Assembly: GCF_027587025.1 (NCBI RefSeq)
Contig: NZ_JAPPTI010000006.1
Location: forward strand, 62,001 to 126,000
Direction: 5' to 3'
Length of the DNA stretch: 64,000 nucleotides
From: Vibrio sp. LaRot3
GTDB taxonomy: Bacteria > Pseudomonadota > Gammaproteobacteria > Enterobacterales > Vibrionaceae
Shown in pieces: positions 48,595 to 58,786 of the stretch (position 1 is its first letter; each line of letters opens with the position of its first letter). A program made the position numbers and the translations under genes. The notes below the pieces were generated by a model. It did no database searches. It had not been told where the DNA came from and saw only the letters and a list, made by a program, of their open reading frames with translations.

Positions 48595-48914
48595 GATGAC
48601 TCCAAACAATTAAGAGGGAAGAGTAAAATTTGGCGCGATTCTATCATATCGCAAAGGAAACGTTTGCTTTTTTGCCAGCAGGAGATTGAACTCGATCAAT
48701 GAAGCACTGTAAAGTGACTACGAAGCGCCGTTTCACCTGAGCAAAGCCTTGTTACGTTAGGTGATTGTCAATAAGCGTCGGTTTTTTAGCCGAATAGCGC
48801 AAAATATCAAATATAGGGCGTGTTTATCTTCTTCGCGCTGAGTAGAATGAAGGCAATATGTGAAGTGTGAACCAATCTTCACCTCAACCGATTAAATTTA
48901 AAAGGTAGGCTACG
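48595..48914. other. Intergenic region between glpX and zapB
   Basis: 320 bases between divergent genes, holding the promoters of both. I see the operator-like palindrome at 48656-48667 and AAGG as the zapB ribosome binding site, but no credible open frame or RNA gene. Confidence 0.7.
48656..48667. promoter_or_regulatory. LacI-family operator-like palindrome upstream of glpX
   Basis: GGAAACGTTTGC has the central AAACGTTT palindrome shared by Cra(FruR), PurR and related operators. Control of a gluconeogenic phosphatase by Cra would be sensible, but flanking bases depart from both consensus sites, so the regulator is uncertain. Confidence 0.35.
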
Positions 48915-49157
48915 ATGTCTTTTGAAGTACTAGAACAACTAGAAGCAAAAATTCAAACTGCAGTTGATACAATCGCACTTCTACAAATGGAAGTAGAAGA
49001 GCTGAAAGAAGAGAAAGAAAAATTAGCAACGGAAGCGAACGAACTGCGTTCAAGCCGTGAAGAGCTAGAACAGAAATCTCAGCAAATGCAGCAAGAGCAT
49101 GCAGCATGGCAAGATCGCATCCGTAACCTACTAGGTAAGATGGATGAAGTAGAATAA
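48915..49157 (+). CDS. zapB: Cell division protein ZapB
   Basis: 80-residue coiled-coil protein that supports the FtsZ ring through ZapA. Almost the entire sequence is heptad-like and rich in Glu, Gln, Leu and Lys ([20 protein letters not shown] at the N-terminus is the ZapB signature). It lies beside glpX, as in enterobacteria, and is followed by a terminator. Confidence 0.95.
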   Translation: MSFEVLEQLEAKIQTAVDTIALLQMEVEELKEEKEKLATEANELRSSREELEQKSQQMQQEHAAWQDRIRNLLGKMDEVE

Positions 49158-49180
49158 TTCTACAGAACTAAGAATACAGA

Positions 49181-49207
49181 AAAGGCTGAACATCATGTTC
49201 AGCCTTT
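49181..49207. terminator. Bidirectional terminator between zapB and metF
   Basis: AAAGGCTGAAC (49181-49191) pairs with GTTCAGCCTTT (49197-49207) around ATCAT, with T following on the plus strand and A runs giving T on the minus strand. Confidence 0.92.
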
Positions 49208-49232
49208 CTTTTATCAAGTGGTATTTACTAGC

Positions 49233-50159
<927 letters not shown>

Positions 50160-50180
50160 CTATCAAATTGAAATCCTTTT

Positions 50181-50204
50181 TGACGTTTAGACGTCTATAT
50201 GTCC
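50181..50204 (-). promoter_or_regulatory. MetJ operator (met boxes) upstream of metF
   Basis: Three tandem 8-base boxes: TGACGTTT (50181-50188), a perfect AGACGTCT (50189-50196) and ATATGTCC (50197-50204), matching the AGACGTCT consensus at 6, 8 and 5 positions. They end 52-75 bases before the metF start. A TTGACA on the minus strand (complement of 50230-50235) may be the -35. Confidence 0.85.
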
Positions 50205-50301
50205 ACAGAATGTAATGAATGGGGTTTAATGTCAACAATACAATTATGAATTTTTTTCAACTTCACAATTAGCTTTGTTCAAGTTTAAACAATGGAAATG
50301 A

Positions 50302-50329
50302 AATGGCCTCACTTAATAGTGAGGCCATT
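50302..50329 (-). terminator. Intrinsic terminator of metBL
   Basis: Perfect 12-bp stem AATGGCCTCACT / AGTGAGGCCATT with a four-base loop, 10 bases beyond the metL stop, followed on the minus strand by TTTCATTT. Confidence 0.88.
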
Positions 50330-50338
50330 GTGCTTGGC

Positions 50339-52750
50339 TTATAGTTGGCTAGAAAGCAAGTTTAGGTCTGATTGAATTGCACCTGCGGTGACTTCCTTAC
50401 CTGCACCAGGGCCACGAATAACTAATGGATTATCTTTGTACCATTTACTCTCAATAGCAAAGATATTGTCACAAGGGAGTAGGTTAGCGAGTGCATGCTC
50501 ACGTGGTAGCGCCTCAACACCAACGCTAGCCTTGCCGTTCTTTTCAAGGCGAGCAACATAGCGCAGTACTTTGTCTTCACGTTGTGCTTTTTCTAATCTC
50601 TCCGCTAGCAACTCACTTAGCAGCTGACTCTTATCTAAGAAATCATCAAGTGGTAGGTTAGCAAGCTCTTCTGGCACTAAGCTCTCAACTTTGACCGCTT
50701 CAGGCTCAAGCGCTAGGCCTGATTCACGGGCGATGATAACCAGTTTACGCATCACGTCTGAGCCATCAAGGTCGTGGCGAGGGTCAGGCTCGGTTAAGCC
50801 TTGTTGCCAAGCAAGATCGACTAACTCTGCAAATGGCACTGAACCGTCATATTGCTGGAAAAGCCATGACAGAGTGCCTGAGAAAATCCCCGAGAGTGCG
50901 ACAATCTCGTCACCACTCTCACGCAGGTCTCGTACGGTGTGGTTAATCGGTAGACCCGCGCCAACAGTCGCATTGTAAAGCCAGTGACGATTAATCTTAG
51001 CGAATGCATCTTGCACTTGGTGGTAATACTCACTTGATGCTGAACCTGCGACTTTATTGGCTGAGATAAGGTGCATCCCTTGCTCGGCGATGTCTAAATA
51101 GCGATGAGCGAGTTCTTGGCTTGCGGTGACATCGAGTACAACTACGTCATCATAGCCTTGGATGGAACCAAGCTGAGTAATCCATTCACTACCATCGTAT
51201 TCGCAGGCTTCTTCATCAAAGTGGGCACTTACTGTTGACGCATCAATCCCATCTTGGTTAAACCAATAGGTTTGGCTATCGACTACAGCGACTAATTCAA
51301 AGTTCATGCCGCGGCGCTTTTCTAACTCAGCTTTTTGTTCTGCGAAAAGTTCTAACCAACTCGTGCCTATATTTCCTTTGCCACATAGCGCCACTGCAAC
51401 GCGCTTTTGCGCTTGGAACAGCTGGCTATGGATGCCTTTCACTAGCTTCTCAGTTTCAGTTCTACGCAGCACCGCAACCAAACTTAACCCTGATTGCGAT
51501 TCACTAATAAACTCGACTGGCAGGTGCTTTAGCTGCTGATAGAAGCCGTAACAGTGGTTTGGGTTTTTGGTTACCCCTGCGCCGACGGCTGCCACCATCG
51601 AGAAGCCTTCTTTGAGTTTAATTTCTGCTTCTGTCGCGATGTCTTGTAAATAACTTAAAGCGCCGGATGCGATTTCAGCGGTATAGGCGAGGCGAAGTGA
51701 GTGTTTATCGTCTTGCACTTCATACGCCAAAGGTTCTAACTGGGCTCGCTTTAAAGCGGCTAATGTTTCTTTTTGTAAGCGAGCAAAATCATGGCCTGAA
51801 GAGAAATTCAGTTGTATCAACATCACTTCATCGAGTGAAGAGATAATTTTCGCTCCGCGGCCTGAGGCCAATACACGCTCGATGCGTGTCGAGCCAGATT
51901 CAGGCTGATAGCTGCAACGCAGATGTAAGTCCATCGTGCTCTGCGCCACAGGTTGGAGTGTGCGGCTATGTAGAACTGGCGCAGCTAACCGGGCTAGCTC
52001 ACTGGCTTCATCTAAACGCAGTAATGGCAGTAGGCATGCGTCGCTGACTAAGCGAGGGTCGGCACTGTAGACCCCGGCGACATCACTCCAAATGGTCACG
52101 CGAGAGGCCTGTGCCAATGCGCCGATGACGGTCGCTGAGTAATCTGAGCCATTACGGCCTAACAAGACAGTGTAGCCTTGTGAGTCTTGTGCCATAAACC
52201 CGGTAATAACAACGCGATGATGGCTATGCTGGGCTAATACTTCCTTTAATAATGGGTAAGAAGCACCACGGTCAACCTCTGGTTGTGTGCCAGCTTCTGC
52301 GCGAAGAAAAGCTCGGGCATCTTGGGCAATTGCGGACAAACTATGCTGGTTAAGTAGCGCGGCTAACAAGCGAGAAGACCATACTTCACCATGGCCAAGT
52401 ACAGCTGCTTGCTCGGCATTATCGAGTGGAGCAGTGAGTTCACCTAATGTGCTGATTTCATCATTGAGTTGCGCTAAAAGATCTTGTTGCACAGGTTCTT
52501 CAATTAATGACTCAATCAGCTCTGATTGAAACTGACGCAGATCTTGCAAAGCTTCATGAGCTAATCGACCATCTTTATTAAGCCCTTCAAGAAACTCAAT
52601 TAAGCGGTTAGTGGTTTTTCCGGCGGCGGATACCACGATGAGGTCTTCCTGATTTGAATACTCTTTAAGAATACTCACGACGCGGCGATAGCATTCTGGG
52701 TCAGCTAGGCTGCTGCCGCCAAATTTATGCAGTTGACGTTCAACGGTCAT
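50339..52750 (-). CDS. metL: Bifunctional aspartokinase II/homoserine dehydrogenase II
   Basis: Catalyses the first and third steps from aspartate toward methionine. 803 residues. The N-terminal kinase domain (about 1-280) starts with HKFGGSSLADPE and has GRNGSDYSATV; central ACT-like regulatory sequence follows; the homoserine dehydrogenase domain (about 455-803) has VALCGKGNIGTSWLELF, LYNATVGAGLPI and LDGSDVMRKLVIIARE. It follows metB by three bases in the metBL operon under MetJ boxes, which favours MetL over the threonine-regulated ThrA. Confidence 0.96.
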   Translation of the reverse strand: MTVERQLHKFGGSSLADPECYRRVVSILKEYSNQEDLIVVSAAGKTTNRLIEFLEGLNKDGRLAHEALQDLRQFQSELIESLIEEPVQQDLLAQLNDEISTLGELTAPLDNAEQAAVLGHGEVWSSRLLAALLNQHSLSAIAQDARAFLRAEAGTQPEVDRGASYPLLKEVLAQHSHHRVVITGFMAQDSQGYTVLLGRNGSDYSATVIGALAQASRVTIWSDVAGVYSADPRLVSDACLLPLLRLDEASELARLAAPVLHSRTLQPVAQSTMDLHLRCSYQPESGSTRIERVLASGRGAKIISSLDEVMLIQLNFSSGHDFARLQKETLAALKRAQLEPLAYEVQDDKHSLRLAYTAEIASGALSYLQDIATEAEIKLKEGFSMVAAVGAGVTKNPNHCYGFYQQLKHLPVEFISESQSGLSLVAVLRRTETEKLVKGIHSQLFQAQKRVAVALCGKGNIGTSWLELFAEQKAELEKRRGMNFELVAVVDSQTYWFNQDGIDASTVSAHFDEEACEYDGSEWITQLGSIQGYDDVVVLDVTASQELAHRYLDIAEQGMHLISANKVAGSASSEYYHQVQDAFAKINRHWLYNATVGAGLPINHTVRDLRESGDEIVALSGIFSGTLSWLFQQYDGSVPFAELVDLAWQQGLTEPDPRHDLDGSDVMRKLVIIARESGLALEPEAVKVESLVPEELANLPLDDFLDKSQLLSELLAERLEKAQREDKVLRYVARLEKNGKASVGVEALPREHALANLLPCDNIFAIESKWYKDNPLVIRGPGAGKEVTAGAIQSDLNLLSSQL

Positions 52751-52753
52751 GGT

Positions 52754-53917
52754 TTAGCCCTCCTGCACTGAGCTGAATGCTTGTTGTAAGTCGGCAATCA
52801 GGTCTTTGGGATCTTCTAGACCGACCGATAAGCGCAATAATTGTTGCGATACACCGGCTTCTGCCAGTGCTGCTTCACCCATTGCTCTGTGTGTCATCGA
52901 AGCTGGGTGACATATCAAGCTTTCTACCCCACCTAATGATTCTGCCAAAGAGAAGAGCTTTAGGTTGGTGACAAATTGCTTTAGCTGTTCAAAGCTACCG
53001 GCAAACTCAAAACTGAGCATTGAGCCAAATCCACTTTGCTGTTTTAGGGCAATTTTATGGCCAGGATGTTCAGGCAGACTAGGGTGATAGATGGTTTCGA
53101 CTAGAGGATGCGATTTTAAAAACTCGAGAATTTCAGCAGAGCTTTCTTCATGCACTTTCATTCGAGCTCCCAAAGTGCGAATACCACGGAGCGTCATGTA
53201 GCTATCAAATGGTGTCCCCGTTGCACCGATGCAATTGCCCCACCAAGCTAAGTCTTCAGCGTGCTGCTCTGTTTTAGTAATCACCACACCACCAATGACA
53301 TCAGAGTGACCATTGATAAATTTCGTGGTTGAGTGAATGACAAAGTCAGCGCCGAGCTCTAAAGGCTTTTGGAACACAGGTGTCAAAAAGGTATTGTCTA
53401 CCGCTACCAGTGCGCCTACTTGTTTGGCTTGTTGGCAGACTTGGGCGATATCGACCACGCGAACTAATGGGTTCGACGGTGTTTCAATTAAAACCAATTT
53501 AGGCTGTTGAGCTAGGGCATCTGCGAGTGCTTGGGGATTGGATTGATCAACGAATAGAACTTTGAAGTCGCCTTTTTGCGCACGAGTATTAAATAAGCGA
53601 TAAGTCCCGCCGTAGCAGTCATGTGGGGCAACGATTAAATCGTCAGGGCCAAGAAAGGTGGTAACCCAGAGGTTAAGTGCCGAAGTGCCGCAGTTGGTGA
53701 CGACTGCGCCTTTGCCGGATTCAAGTTCAAATAGCGTTTGCTCTAATAAGCCTCGGTTTGGGTTGCCGGAACGGGTATAATCGTACTTTGGTACATCGCC
53801 AAACGCAGGAAATCCGTAATTAGTTGAAAGGTAAATCGGCGGAACAACCGCATGATGTTGTGTGTCAGACTCAATGCCAGTGCGAACCGCAATAGTAGCG
53901 GGCTTGTGGTTGCTCAT
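52754..53917 (-). CDS. metB: Cystathionine gamma-synthase
   Basis: PLP enzyme joining O-succinylhomoserine and cysteine to cystathionine. 387 residues of the Cys/Met metabolism PLP family. Shows YDYTRSGNPNRGLLEQ, VAPHDCYGGTYRLF, the PLP lysine in DFVIHSTTKFINGHSDVIGG and SLGGVESLICHPASMTH. The metB position and the coupling with metL support synthase over the lyase MetC. Its promoter (TTGACG, complement 54034-54039; TAGAGT, complement 54011-54016) is overlapped by a met box. Confidence 0.95.
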   Translation of the reverse strand: MSNHKPATIAVRTGIESDTQHHAVVPPIYLSTNYGFPAFGDVPKYDYTRSGNPNRGLLEQTLFELESGKGAVVTNCGTSALNLWVTTFLGPDDLIVAPHDCYGGTYRLFNTRAQKGDFKVLFVDQSNPQALADALAQQPKLVLIETPSNPLVRVVDIAQVCQQAKQVGALVAVDNTFLTPVFQKPLELGADFVIHSTTKFINGHSDVIGGVVITKTEQHAEDLAWWGNCIGATGTPFDSYMTLRGIRTLGARMKVHEESSAEILEFLKSHPLVETIYHPSLPEHPGHKIALKQQSGFGSMLSFEFAGSFEQLKQFVTNLKLFSLAESLGGVESLICHPASMTHRAMGEAALAEAGVSQQLLRLSVGLEDPKDLIADLQQAFSSVQEG

Positions 53918-54030
53918 ACGTGTATCCTTTCAAAGCAAATAATGACTTGTCAGTGCGAATACGCCCTATCTCGCAATCGCTATTTGACGTATTCTTAATC
54001 CATTCCCTTTACTCTACTTCTCATTTTTTG

Positions 54031-54062
54031 AGACGTCAATACATCCAGACGTCTAAATGTCT
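54031..54062. promoter_or_regulatory. MetJ operator with four tandem met boxes between metB and metJ
   Basis: AGACGTCA (54031-54038), ATACATCC (54039-54046), a perfect AGACGTCT (54047-54054) and AAATGTCT (54055-54062) match the consensus at 7, 5, 8 and 6 of 8 positions. The first overlaps the predicted metB -35. The array would repress metBL and autoregulate metJ. Confidence 0.92.
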
Positions 54063-54135
54063 TTGCTTGTAGCCTTAAAAGCCGCTAAAATTGCAGTTTG
54101 TAAAATCTAATGACAGACAATAACGAAGGTACGCA

Positions 54136-54453
54136 ATGGCAGACTGGAACGGCGAATACATTAGCCCATATGCTGAGCATGGAAAAAAAAGTGAACAAGT
54201 AAAAAAAATTACCGTTTCAATTCCATTGAAAGTATTGAAGGTTTTAACCGATGAGCGCACGCGCCGTCAGATTAACAACCTGCGCCATGCGACCAATAGT
54301 GAACTATTGTGTGAAGCGTTCTTGCACGCATACACAGGTCAGCCGCTACCAACCGATGAAGATTTACGTAAAGATCGCCCGGATGATATTCCTGCAGAAG
54401 TGAAAAAGTTGATGACAGAGATGGGCATCGAGTTCGAAGCATTCGACGAGTAA
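54136..54453 (+). CDS. metJ: Methionine repressor MetJ
   Basis: 105-residue ribbon-helix-helix repressor that uses S-adenosylmethionine as corepressor. [16 protein letters not shown] contains the DNA-contacting beta strand, then [32 protein letters not shown], nearly identical to the enterobacterial protein. Divergent from metB across the four-box operator. Convergent with maeB. Confidence 0.98.
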   Translation: MADWNGEYISPYAEHGKKSEQVKKITVSIPLKVLKVLTDERTRRQINNLRHATNSELLCEAFLHAYTGQPLPTDEDLRKDRPDDIPAEVKKLMTEMGIEFEAFDE

Positions 54454-54498
54454 GCACTGTTTGAATCTTCATTGAGAGATTTAAAGCGCGATAGATAC

Positions 54499-54528
54499 AA
54501 AAAACCGCAGTGATGACTGCGGTTTTTT
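54499..54528. terminator. Bidirectional terminator between metJ and the malic enzyme gene
   Basis: AAAAACCGCAGT pairs with ACTGCGGTTTTT around GATG (54512-54515), with T or A runs on both sides. Confidence 0.93.
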
Positions 54529-54551
54529 ACGTTTGGAACTTACAAAGGGAA

Positions 54552-55844
54552 TTAAGCGCCCATGTAGTTCTCTGGCATCTCAATGCGAGCCACGCCAGAA
54601 TCAACTGCTGCTTGGGCGACCGCTTTTGCTACTCGTGGCAGTAGACGAGGATCCATTGGTTTTGGAATGATGTAGTCGCAACCAAACTCAAGTTTATCCG
54701 CACCTGCTGCTTTCAATACTTCTGCTGGTACTGGTTCTTTCGCAAGTTGGCGAATAGCGTCTACCGCTGCCAGTTTCATTTCATCATTAATTTCGCTCGC
54801 GCGAACATCAAGTGCACCGCGGAAGATGAATGGGAAACACAGAACATTGTTTACTTGGTTCGGGTAGTCGCTACGGCCCGTACCCATGATTAAATCATCA
54901 CGAACTTGGTGAGCAAGCTCAGGTTTGATCTCTGGATCTGGGTTTGAACATGCAAACACAACCGGCTTATCAGCCATCAGCTTAAGGGCGTCTGCTGGAA
55001 GTAGATTAGGACCAGATACACCAAGGAATAGATCGGCACCTTCAATGACATCTTCTAGTGTGCGTTTGTCAGTGTTATTGGCGAACAGTTGCTTGTATTC
55101 GTTTAGATCATCACGACGAGTGTGGATCACGCCTTTACGGTCCAGCATGTAGATCTTCTCACGCATCGCACCACATTTAATCAGTAGCTCCATACACGCT
55201 ACCGCTGCCGCGCCAGCGCCAAGACAAACAATCGTCGCTTCTTCTAGCTTCTTACCTTGTAGTTCAATTGCGTTTAGCATACCTGCCGCAGTCACAATCG
55301 CAGTGCCGTGTTGGTCATCGTGGAATACCGGTACGTCACAGCGCTCAATCAGTTGCTTTTCGATCTCAAAACAATCTGGTGCTTTGATGTCTTCTAAGTT
55401 GATACCGCCAAAGGTATCGGCGATGTTGGCTACTGTATCAACGAACTCTTCGATAGTTCGGTGTTTTACTTCGATATCAATTGAGTCTAAACCAGCAAAA
55501 CGTTTGAATAGCAGCGATTTACCTTCCATTACTGGCTTAGAAGCCAGTGGCCCTAAGTTACCAAGACCAAGAATTGCTGTTCCGTTAGAAATAACCGCAA
55601 CCATGTTGCCTTTCGCCGTGTACTTATAGACGTTGTCAGGGTTCTGCGCGATTTCACGTACAGGCTCTGCAACACCCGGGCTGTATGCTAAAGCAAGGTG
55701 CTCAGCGGTTTCTGCCGGCTTAGATAGCTCAACAGAAATTTTGCCCGCAGTCGGGTAGGCATGGTAGTCCAACGCTTGTTGGCGGAATTGTTCTTCTGGG
55801 GATAGCTCTTGATTATGGTCGTCTGACATAGGGGGGATACTCAT
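54552..55844 (-). CDS. NAD(P)-dependent malic enzyme, short form
   Basis: Oxidative decarboxylation of malate to pyruvate. 430 residues. Shows YHAYPTAGKISVE, LAYSPGVAEPV, the metal/substrate region GINLEDIKAPDCFEIE, FHDDQHGTAIVTAAGMLNA and VCLGAGAAAVACMELL (cofactor Rossmann site), then FACSNPDPEI. Unlike E. coli MaeB (about 760 residues) it lacks the C-terminal phosphotransacetylase-like domain. It lies between metJ and rpmE. NAD versus NADP preference cannot be settled by eye. ATG at 55829 is an alternative start; neither has a clear ribosome binding site. Confidence 0.93.
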   Translation of the reverse strand: MSIPPMSDDHNQELSPEEQFRQQALDYHAYPTAGKISVELSKPAETAEHLALAYSPGVAEPVREIAQNPDNVYKYTAKGNMVAVISNGTAILGLGNLGPLASKPVMEGKSLLFKRFAGLDSIDIEVKHRTIEEFVDTVANIADTFGGINLEDIKAPDCFEIEKQLIERCDVPVFHDDQHGTAIVTAAGMLNAIELQGKKLEEATIVCLGAGAAAVACMELLIKCGAMREKIYMLDRKGVIHTRRDDLNEYKQLFANNTDKRTLEDVIEGADLFLGVSGPNLLPADALKLMADKPVVFACSNPDPEIKPELAHQVRDDLIMGTGRSDYPNQVNNVLCFPFIFRGALDVRASEINDEMKLAAVDAIRQLAKEPVPAEVLKAAGADKLEFGCDYIIPKPMDPRLLPRVAKAVAQAAVDSGVARIEMPENYMGA

Positions 55845-56005
55845 CGTTATTGATTGTTAAGCGAGCATCATTCTAGAGGATGTAAGTCAAGCTGCATAGG
55901 GAGGATTGCGAGTGGTGTTGTTTTTATTGGCTTATTTTATGCTGATAAGACCAGATGATTCGCATTTTATCGGTTGCTTGAAATATGCGCTAAATGGCGG
56001 GCAAC

Positions 56006-56032
56006 AAAAAAGGACGCCTGAGCGTCCTTTTT
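56006..56032 (-). terminator. Intrinsic terminator of rpmE
   Basis: AAAAAGGACGC-type stem pairs with GCGTCCTTTTT around CTGA, 22 bases beyond the rpmE stop, with T runs on both strands. Confidence 0.9.
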
Positions 56033-56054
56033 AGAATCGGTTAAAAAGTAATAA

Positions 56055-56276
56055 TTACTTCTTGCCGCTTGATAGAGCACCGAAACGCTTGTTGAAGCGA
56101 TCAACACGGCCGCCTGTATCAACGATACGTTGCTTACCAGTGTAGAATGGGTGGCACTTGTCACATACGTCTAGGTGGATAGAATCCTTCGCTAGAGTAG
56201 AGTTGAACTCGAAAGAGTTACCGCAAGAGCAAGTAGCGTTTACTGCTTTGTATTCTGGGTGGATACCAGCTTTCAT
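56055..56276 (-). CDS. rpmE: 50S ribosomal protein L31 (bL31)
   Basis: 73-residue large-subunit protein. [10 protein letters not shown] is the family N-terminus; the zinc ligands are Cys16, Cys18, Cys38 and Cys41 (CSC and CDKC), so this is the zinc-binding (C+) form. [12 protein letters not shown] closes the protein. Divergent from priA across about 300 bases, the order of E. coli. GGGAGAACC-type sequence directly upstream is weakly like a ribosome binding site (AGGTTCTCCC on the coding strand). Confidence 0.97.
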   Translation of the reverse strand: MKAGIHPEYKAVNATCSCGNSFEFNSTLAKDSIHLDVCDKCHPFYTGKQRIVDTGGRVDRFNKRFGALSSGKK

Positions 56277-56584
56277 GGGAGAACCTCAATAATAGGCCGT
56301 GTCGCTATCCGATTCTATGCCGGACACCACACGTAGTTAATAAAATATCTTGCCTACCGCTTGATGGAAAAATCACCAAGCCATAGTGCTAAGGCGCAGT
56401 ATAGTAATGTTTCCAGAGGCGAGGATCAACCTGTTTACCTAAAAAGTCGCCACTTTTTTGAGCAAAATATCCAGTGTAGTGGGTCGTGGATGTTATAGAG
56501 TTTCAACTAAGCAGCAGAATAGCTTCATATACCCTTTTCGATTAGACTGTCTAGAGTTGATTCTTCTAATGTAACCATCACTTT
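56277..56584. other. Intergenic region between rpmE and priA
   Basis: 308 bases between divergent genes. It holds two possible stem structures in the rpmE leader (GTGTC 56299-56303 with GACAC 56333-56337; CTTG 56360-56363 with CAAG 56377-56380). I see no credible gene and no clear priA promoter. Confidence 0.6.
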
Positions 56585-58786
56585 ATGCGCCCGACTATTG
56601 CCCGAGTGGCTTTGCCAGTTCCACTTGATAAGCAATTTGATTATTTGATTCCTAACCACCTGTTTCCAATCATTGGTGGCCGGGTTTCTGTGCCGTTCGG
56701 CCGCCAAACCTTAACCGGTATTGTCACGTCATTAGTGAATCACTCTGAGTTTAACCAAAATCAACTTAAGCCCATTAAACAGGTTCTTGATAGCCAACCG
56801 ATTTGGCCGGAGTCGCTCTATGGTTTATTGATGTGGTGTAGCCAGTTTTATCAATACCCTTTGGGTGAGACGTTAGCCAACGCATTACCCAGTGCATTAC
56901 GTAAAGGCAAACCGGCTGACTTCGCGACATTGCGCGAGTGGCAATTGACGGCGTTAGGTCGAGACCAGTTAATGCAAGGCTTTGGCCGAGCAGTACAGCA
57001 AGCCAAAGTGATGCATGCACTTGAGCATGGGCCACTGTCTCATCAATCTCTCCTCGATATGGAAGTGAGCAGCAGCGTGCTCAATGCATTGCAAGATAAA
57101 GGGTGGATAGAGTCGATAGAGAAGAAACCAAGCATACAGTCTTGGCAAAATGATATCGAAGCCGATGTGTACAAACCTAAGCTGAACTCTGAGCAGGCGG
57201 TTGCGATTGCAACGGTAAACAGTGCGGATGGCTTTGGTTGCTATCTATTAGAAGGGGTAACAGGTTCAGGTAAAACAGAAGTCTATTTGAATTTGATTAA
57301 ACCTGTACTTGAAGTCGGTAAGCAAGCTCTGGTTCTTGTTCCTGAGATTGGCTTAACGCCGCAGACTATCAATCGCTTCAAACAGCGCTTTAATGTGCCT
57401 GTCGAAGTGATTCACTCTGGCTTAAATGATACAGAGAGGCTGAATTCGTGGCTGTGTGCTCGTAATAAAGCCGCCGGCATTGTGATTGGTACTCGCTCGG
57501 CACTGCTCACGCCATTTGCTGATTTAGGCATTATCATTGTTGATGAAGAGCATGATAGCTCTTACAAACAGCAAGACAGCCTTCGTTACCATGCGCGAGA
57601 TGTCGCGGTGATGCGCGCCAATAAAGAGCAAATTCCGATTGTATTAGGCTCAGCAACACCAGCATTAGAAACCCTGCAAAATGCATTGAGTGGCAAATAC
57701 CATCATTTGGTGCTCTCTAACCGCGCAGGGAATGCAAAACCGACCACTAATAAAGTGCTGGATGTGAAAGGCCTCTACCTCGAGAGTGGTCTTTCTGCGC
57801 CTTTGATTGCTCAAATGAGAAAGCACTTATCGGCGGGCAATCAGGTGATGCTGTTTTTAAATCGCCGCGGTTTTTCTCCAGCATTGATGTGTCATGAGTG
57901 TGGCTGGATAGCCGAATGTAAACGCTGTGACGCTTATTACACTTACCATCAATACAGTAATGAAATTCGTTGCCACCACTGTGGTTCTCAACAACCGATT
58001 ATCCATCAATGCCAAGGTTGTGGCTCAACCAACTTGGTTACAGTGGGGGTTGGTACTGAGCAGCTTGAATCACAACTCGGCGATCTTTTCCCAGAATACA
58101 AAGCAATTCGCATTGACAGAGATAGTACCAGGCGTAAAGGCAGCCTTGAGTCAGCACTGACGGCGATTCGTAATGGTGAGTATCAGATTCTGATCGGCAC
58201 GCAAATGTTGGCAAAAGGCCATCACTTTCCGGATGTTACTTTGGTCGCATTGCTCGATGTCGATGGTTCACTTTACAGTAGTGATTTTCGGGCGTCAGAG
58301 CGTTTAGCTCAGTTGTTTATTCAAGTAGCAGGTCGAGCTGGTCGAGCAAGCAAACCGGGTGAAGTCATTTTGCAAACCCACCATCCTGAACATGCGTTGT
58401 TGCAAGCACTCCTGACGAAAGGCTATCGCGATTTTGCAGATACCGCTCTGCAAGAACGTAAGATGGCGATGCTGCCACCGTTTAGCTTTTTAACCTTGTT
58501 TAGAGCAGAGGCAAATAATAGCCAAGTGGTTGAGGATTTCTTACGTCAGCTAAGGCATACCCTCGAAGCACATCCGTTGTTTGACCAATATTGCCAAGTG
58601 TTAGGACCAACGCCGGCACCGCTAGCCAAGCGTGCAGGAAAATACCGCTGGCAACTGCTATTACAGACCAATTCTCGACCTTTGATGCAGCGATTGTTGT
58701 CCAGTGCTAAGCCTGCTATTGAGCTTTTGCCTAGTAGCAAAAAAGTACGTTGGACGATAGACATCGAACCGCAAGATTTAAGCTAG
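56585..58786 (+). CDS. priA: Primosomal protein N' (replication restart helicase PriA)
   Basis: 3' to 5' DNA helicase that reloads DnaB at stalled forks. 733 residues. N-terminal 3' DNA-binding domain RVALPVPLDKQFDYLIP; helicase Walker A GVTGSGKTEVYL (about residue 225), DEEH box, LGSATPALETL, zinc-binding Cys clusters CHECGWIAECKRCDAYY and CHHCGSQ/CQGCGS, and QVAGRAGRASKPGEVILQT (motif VI). Full length and intact. Confidence 0.98.
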   Translation: MRPTIARVALPVPLDKQFDYLIPNHLFPIIGGRVSVPFGRQTLTGIVTSLVNHSEFNQNQLKPIKQVLDSQPIWPESLYGLLMWCSQFYQYPLGETLANALPSALRKGKPADFATLREWQLTALGRDQLMQGFGRAVQQAKVMHALEHGPLSHQSLLDMEVSSSVLNALQDKGWIESIEKKPSIQSWQNDIEADVYKPKLNSEQAVAIATVNSADGFGCYLLEGVTGSGKTEVYLNLIKPVLEVGKQALVLVPEIGLTPQTINRFKQRFNVPVEVIHSGLNDTERLNSWLCARNKAAGIVIGTRSALLTPFADLGIIIVDEEHDSSYKQQDSLRYHARDVAVMRANKEQIPIVLGSATPALETLQNALSGKYHHLVLSNRAGNAKPTTNKVLDVKGLYLESGLSAPLIAQMRKHLSAGNQVMLFLNRRGFSPALMCHECGWIAECKRCDAYYTYHQYSNEIRCHHCGSQQPIIHQCQGCGSTNLVTVGVGTEQLESQLGDLFPEYKAIRIDRDSTRRKGSLESALTAIRNGEYQILIGTQMLAKGHHFPDVTLVALLDVDGSLYSSDFRASERLAQLFIQVAGRAGRASKPGEVILQTHHPEHALLQALLTKGYRDFADTALQERKMAMLPPFSFLTLFRAEANNSQVVEDFLRQLRHTLEAHPLFDQYCQVLGPTPAPLAKRAGKYRWQLLLQTNSRPLMQRLLSSAKPAIELLPSSKKVRWTIDIEPQDLS

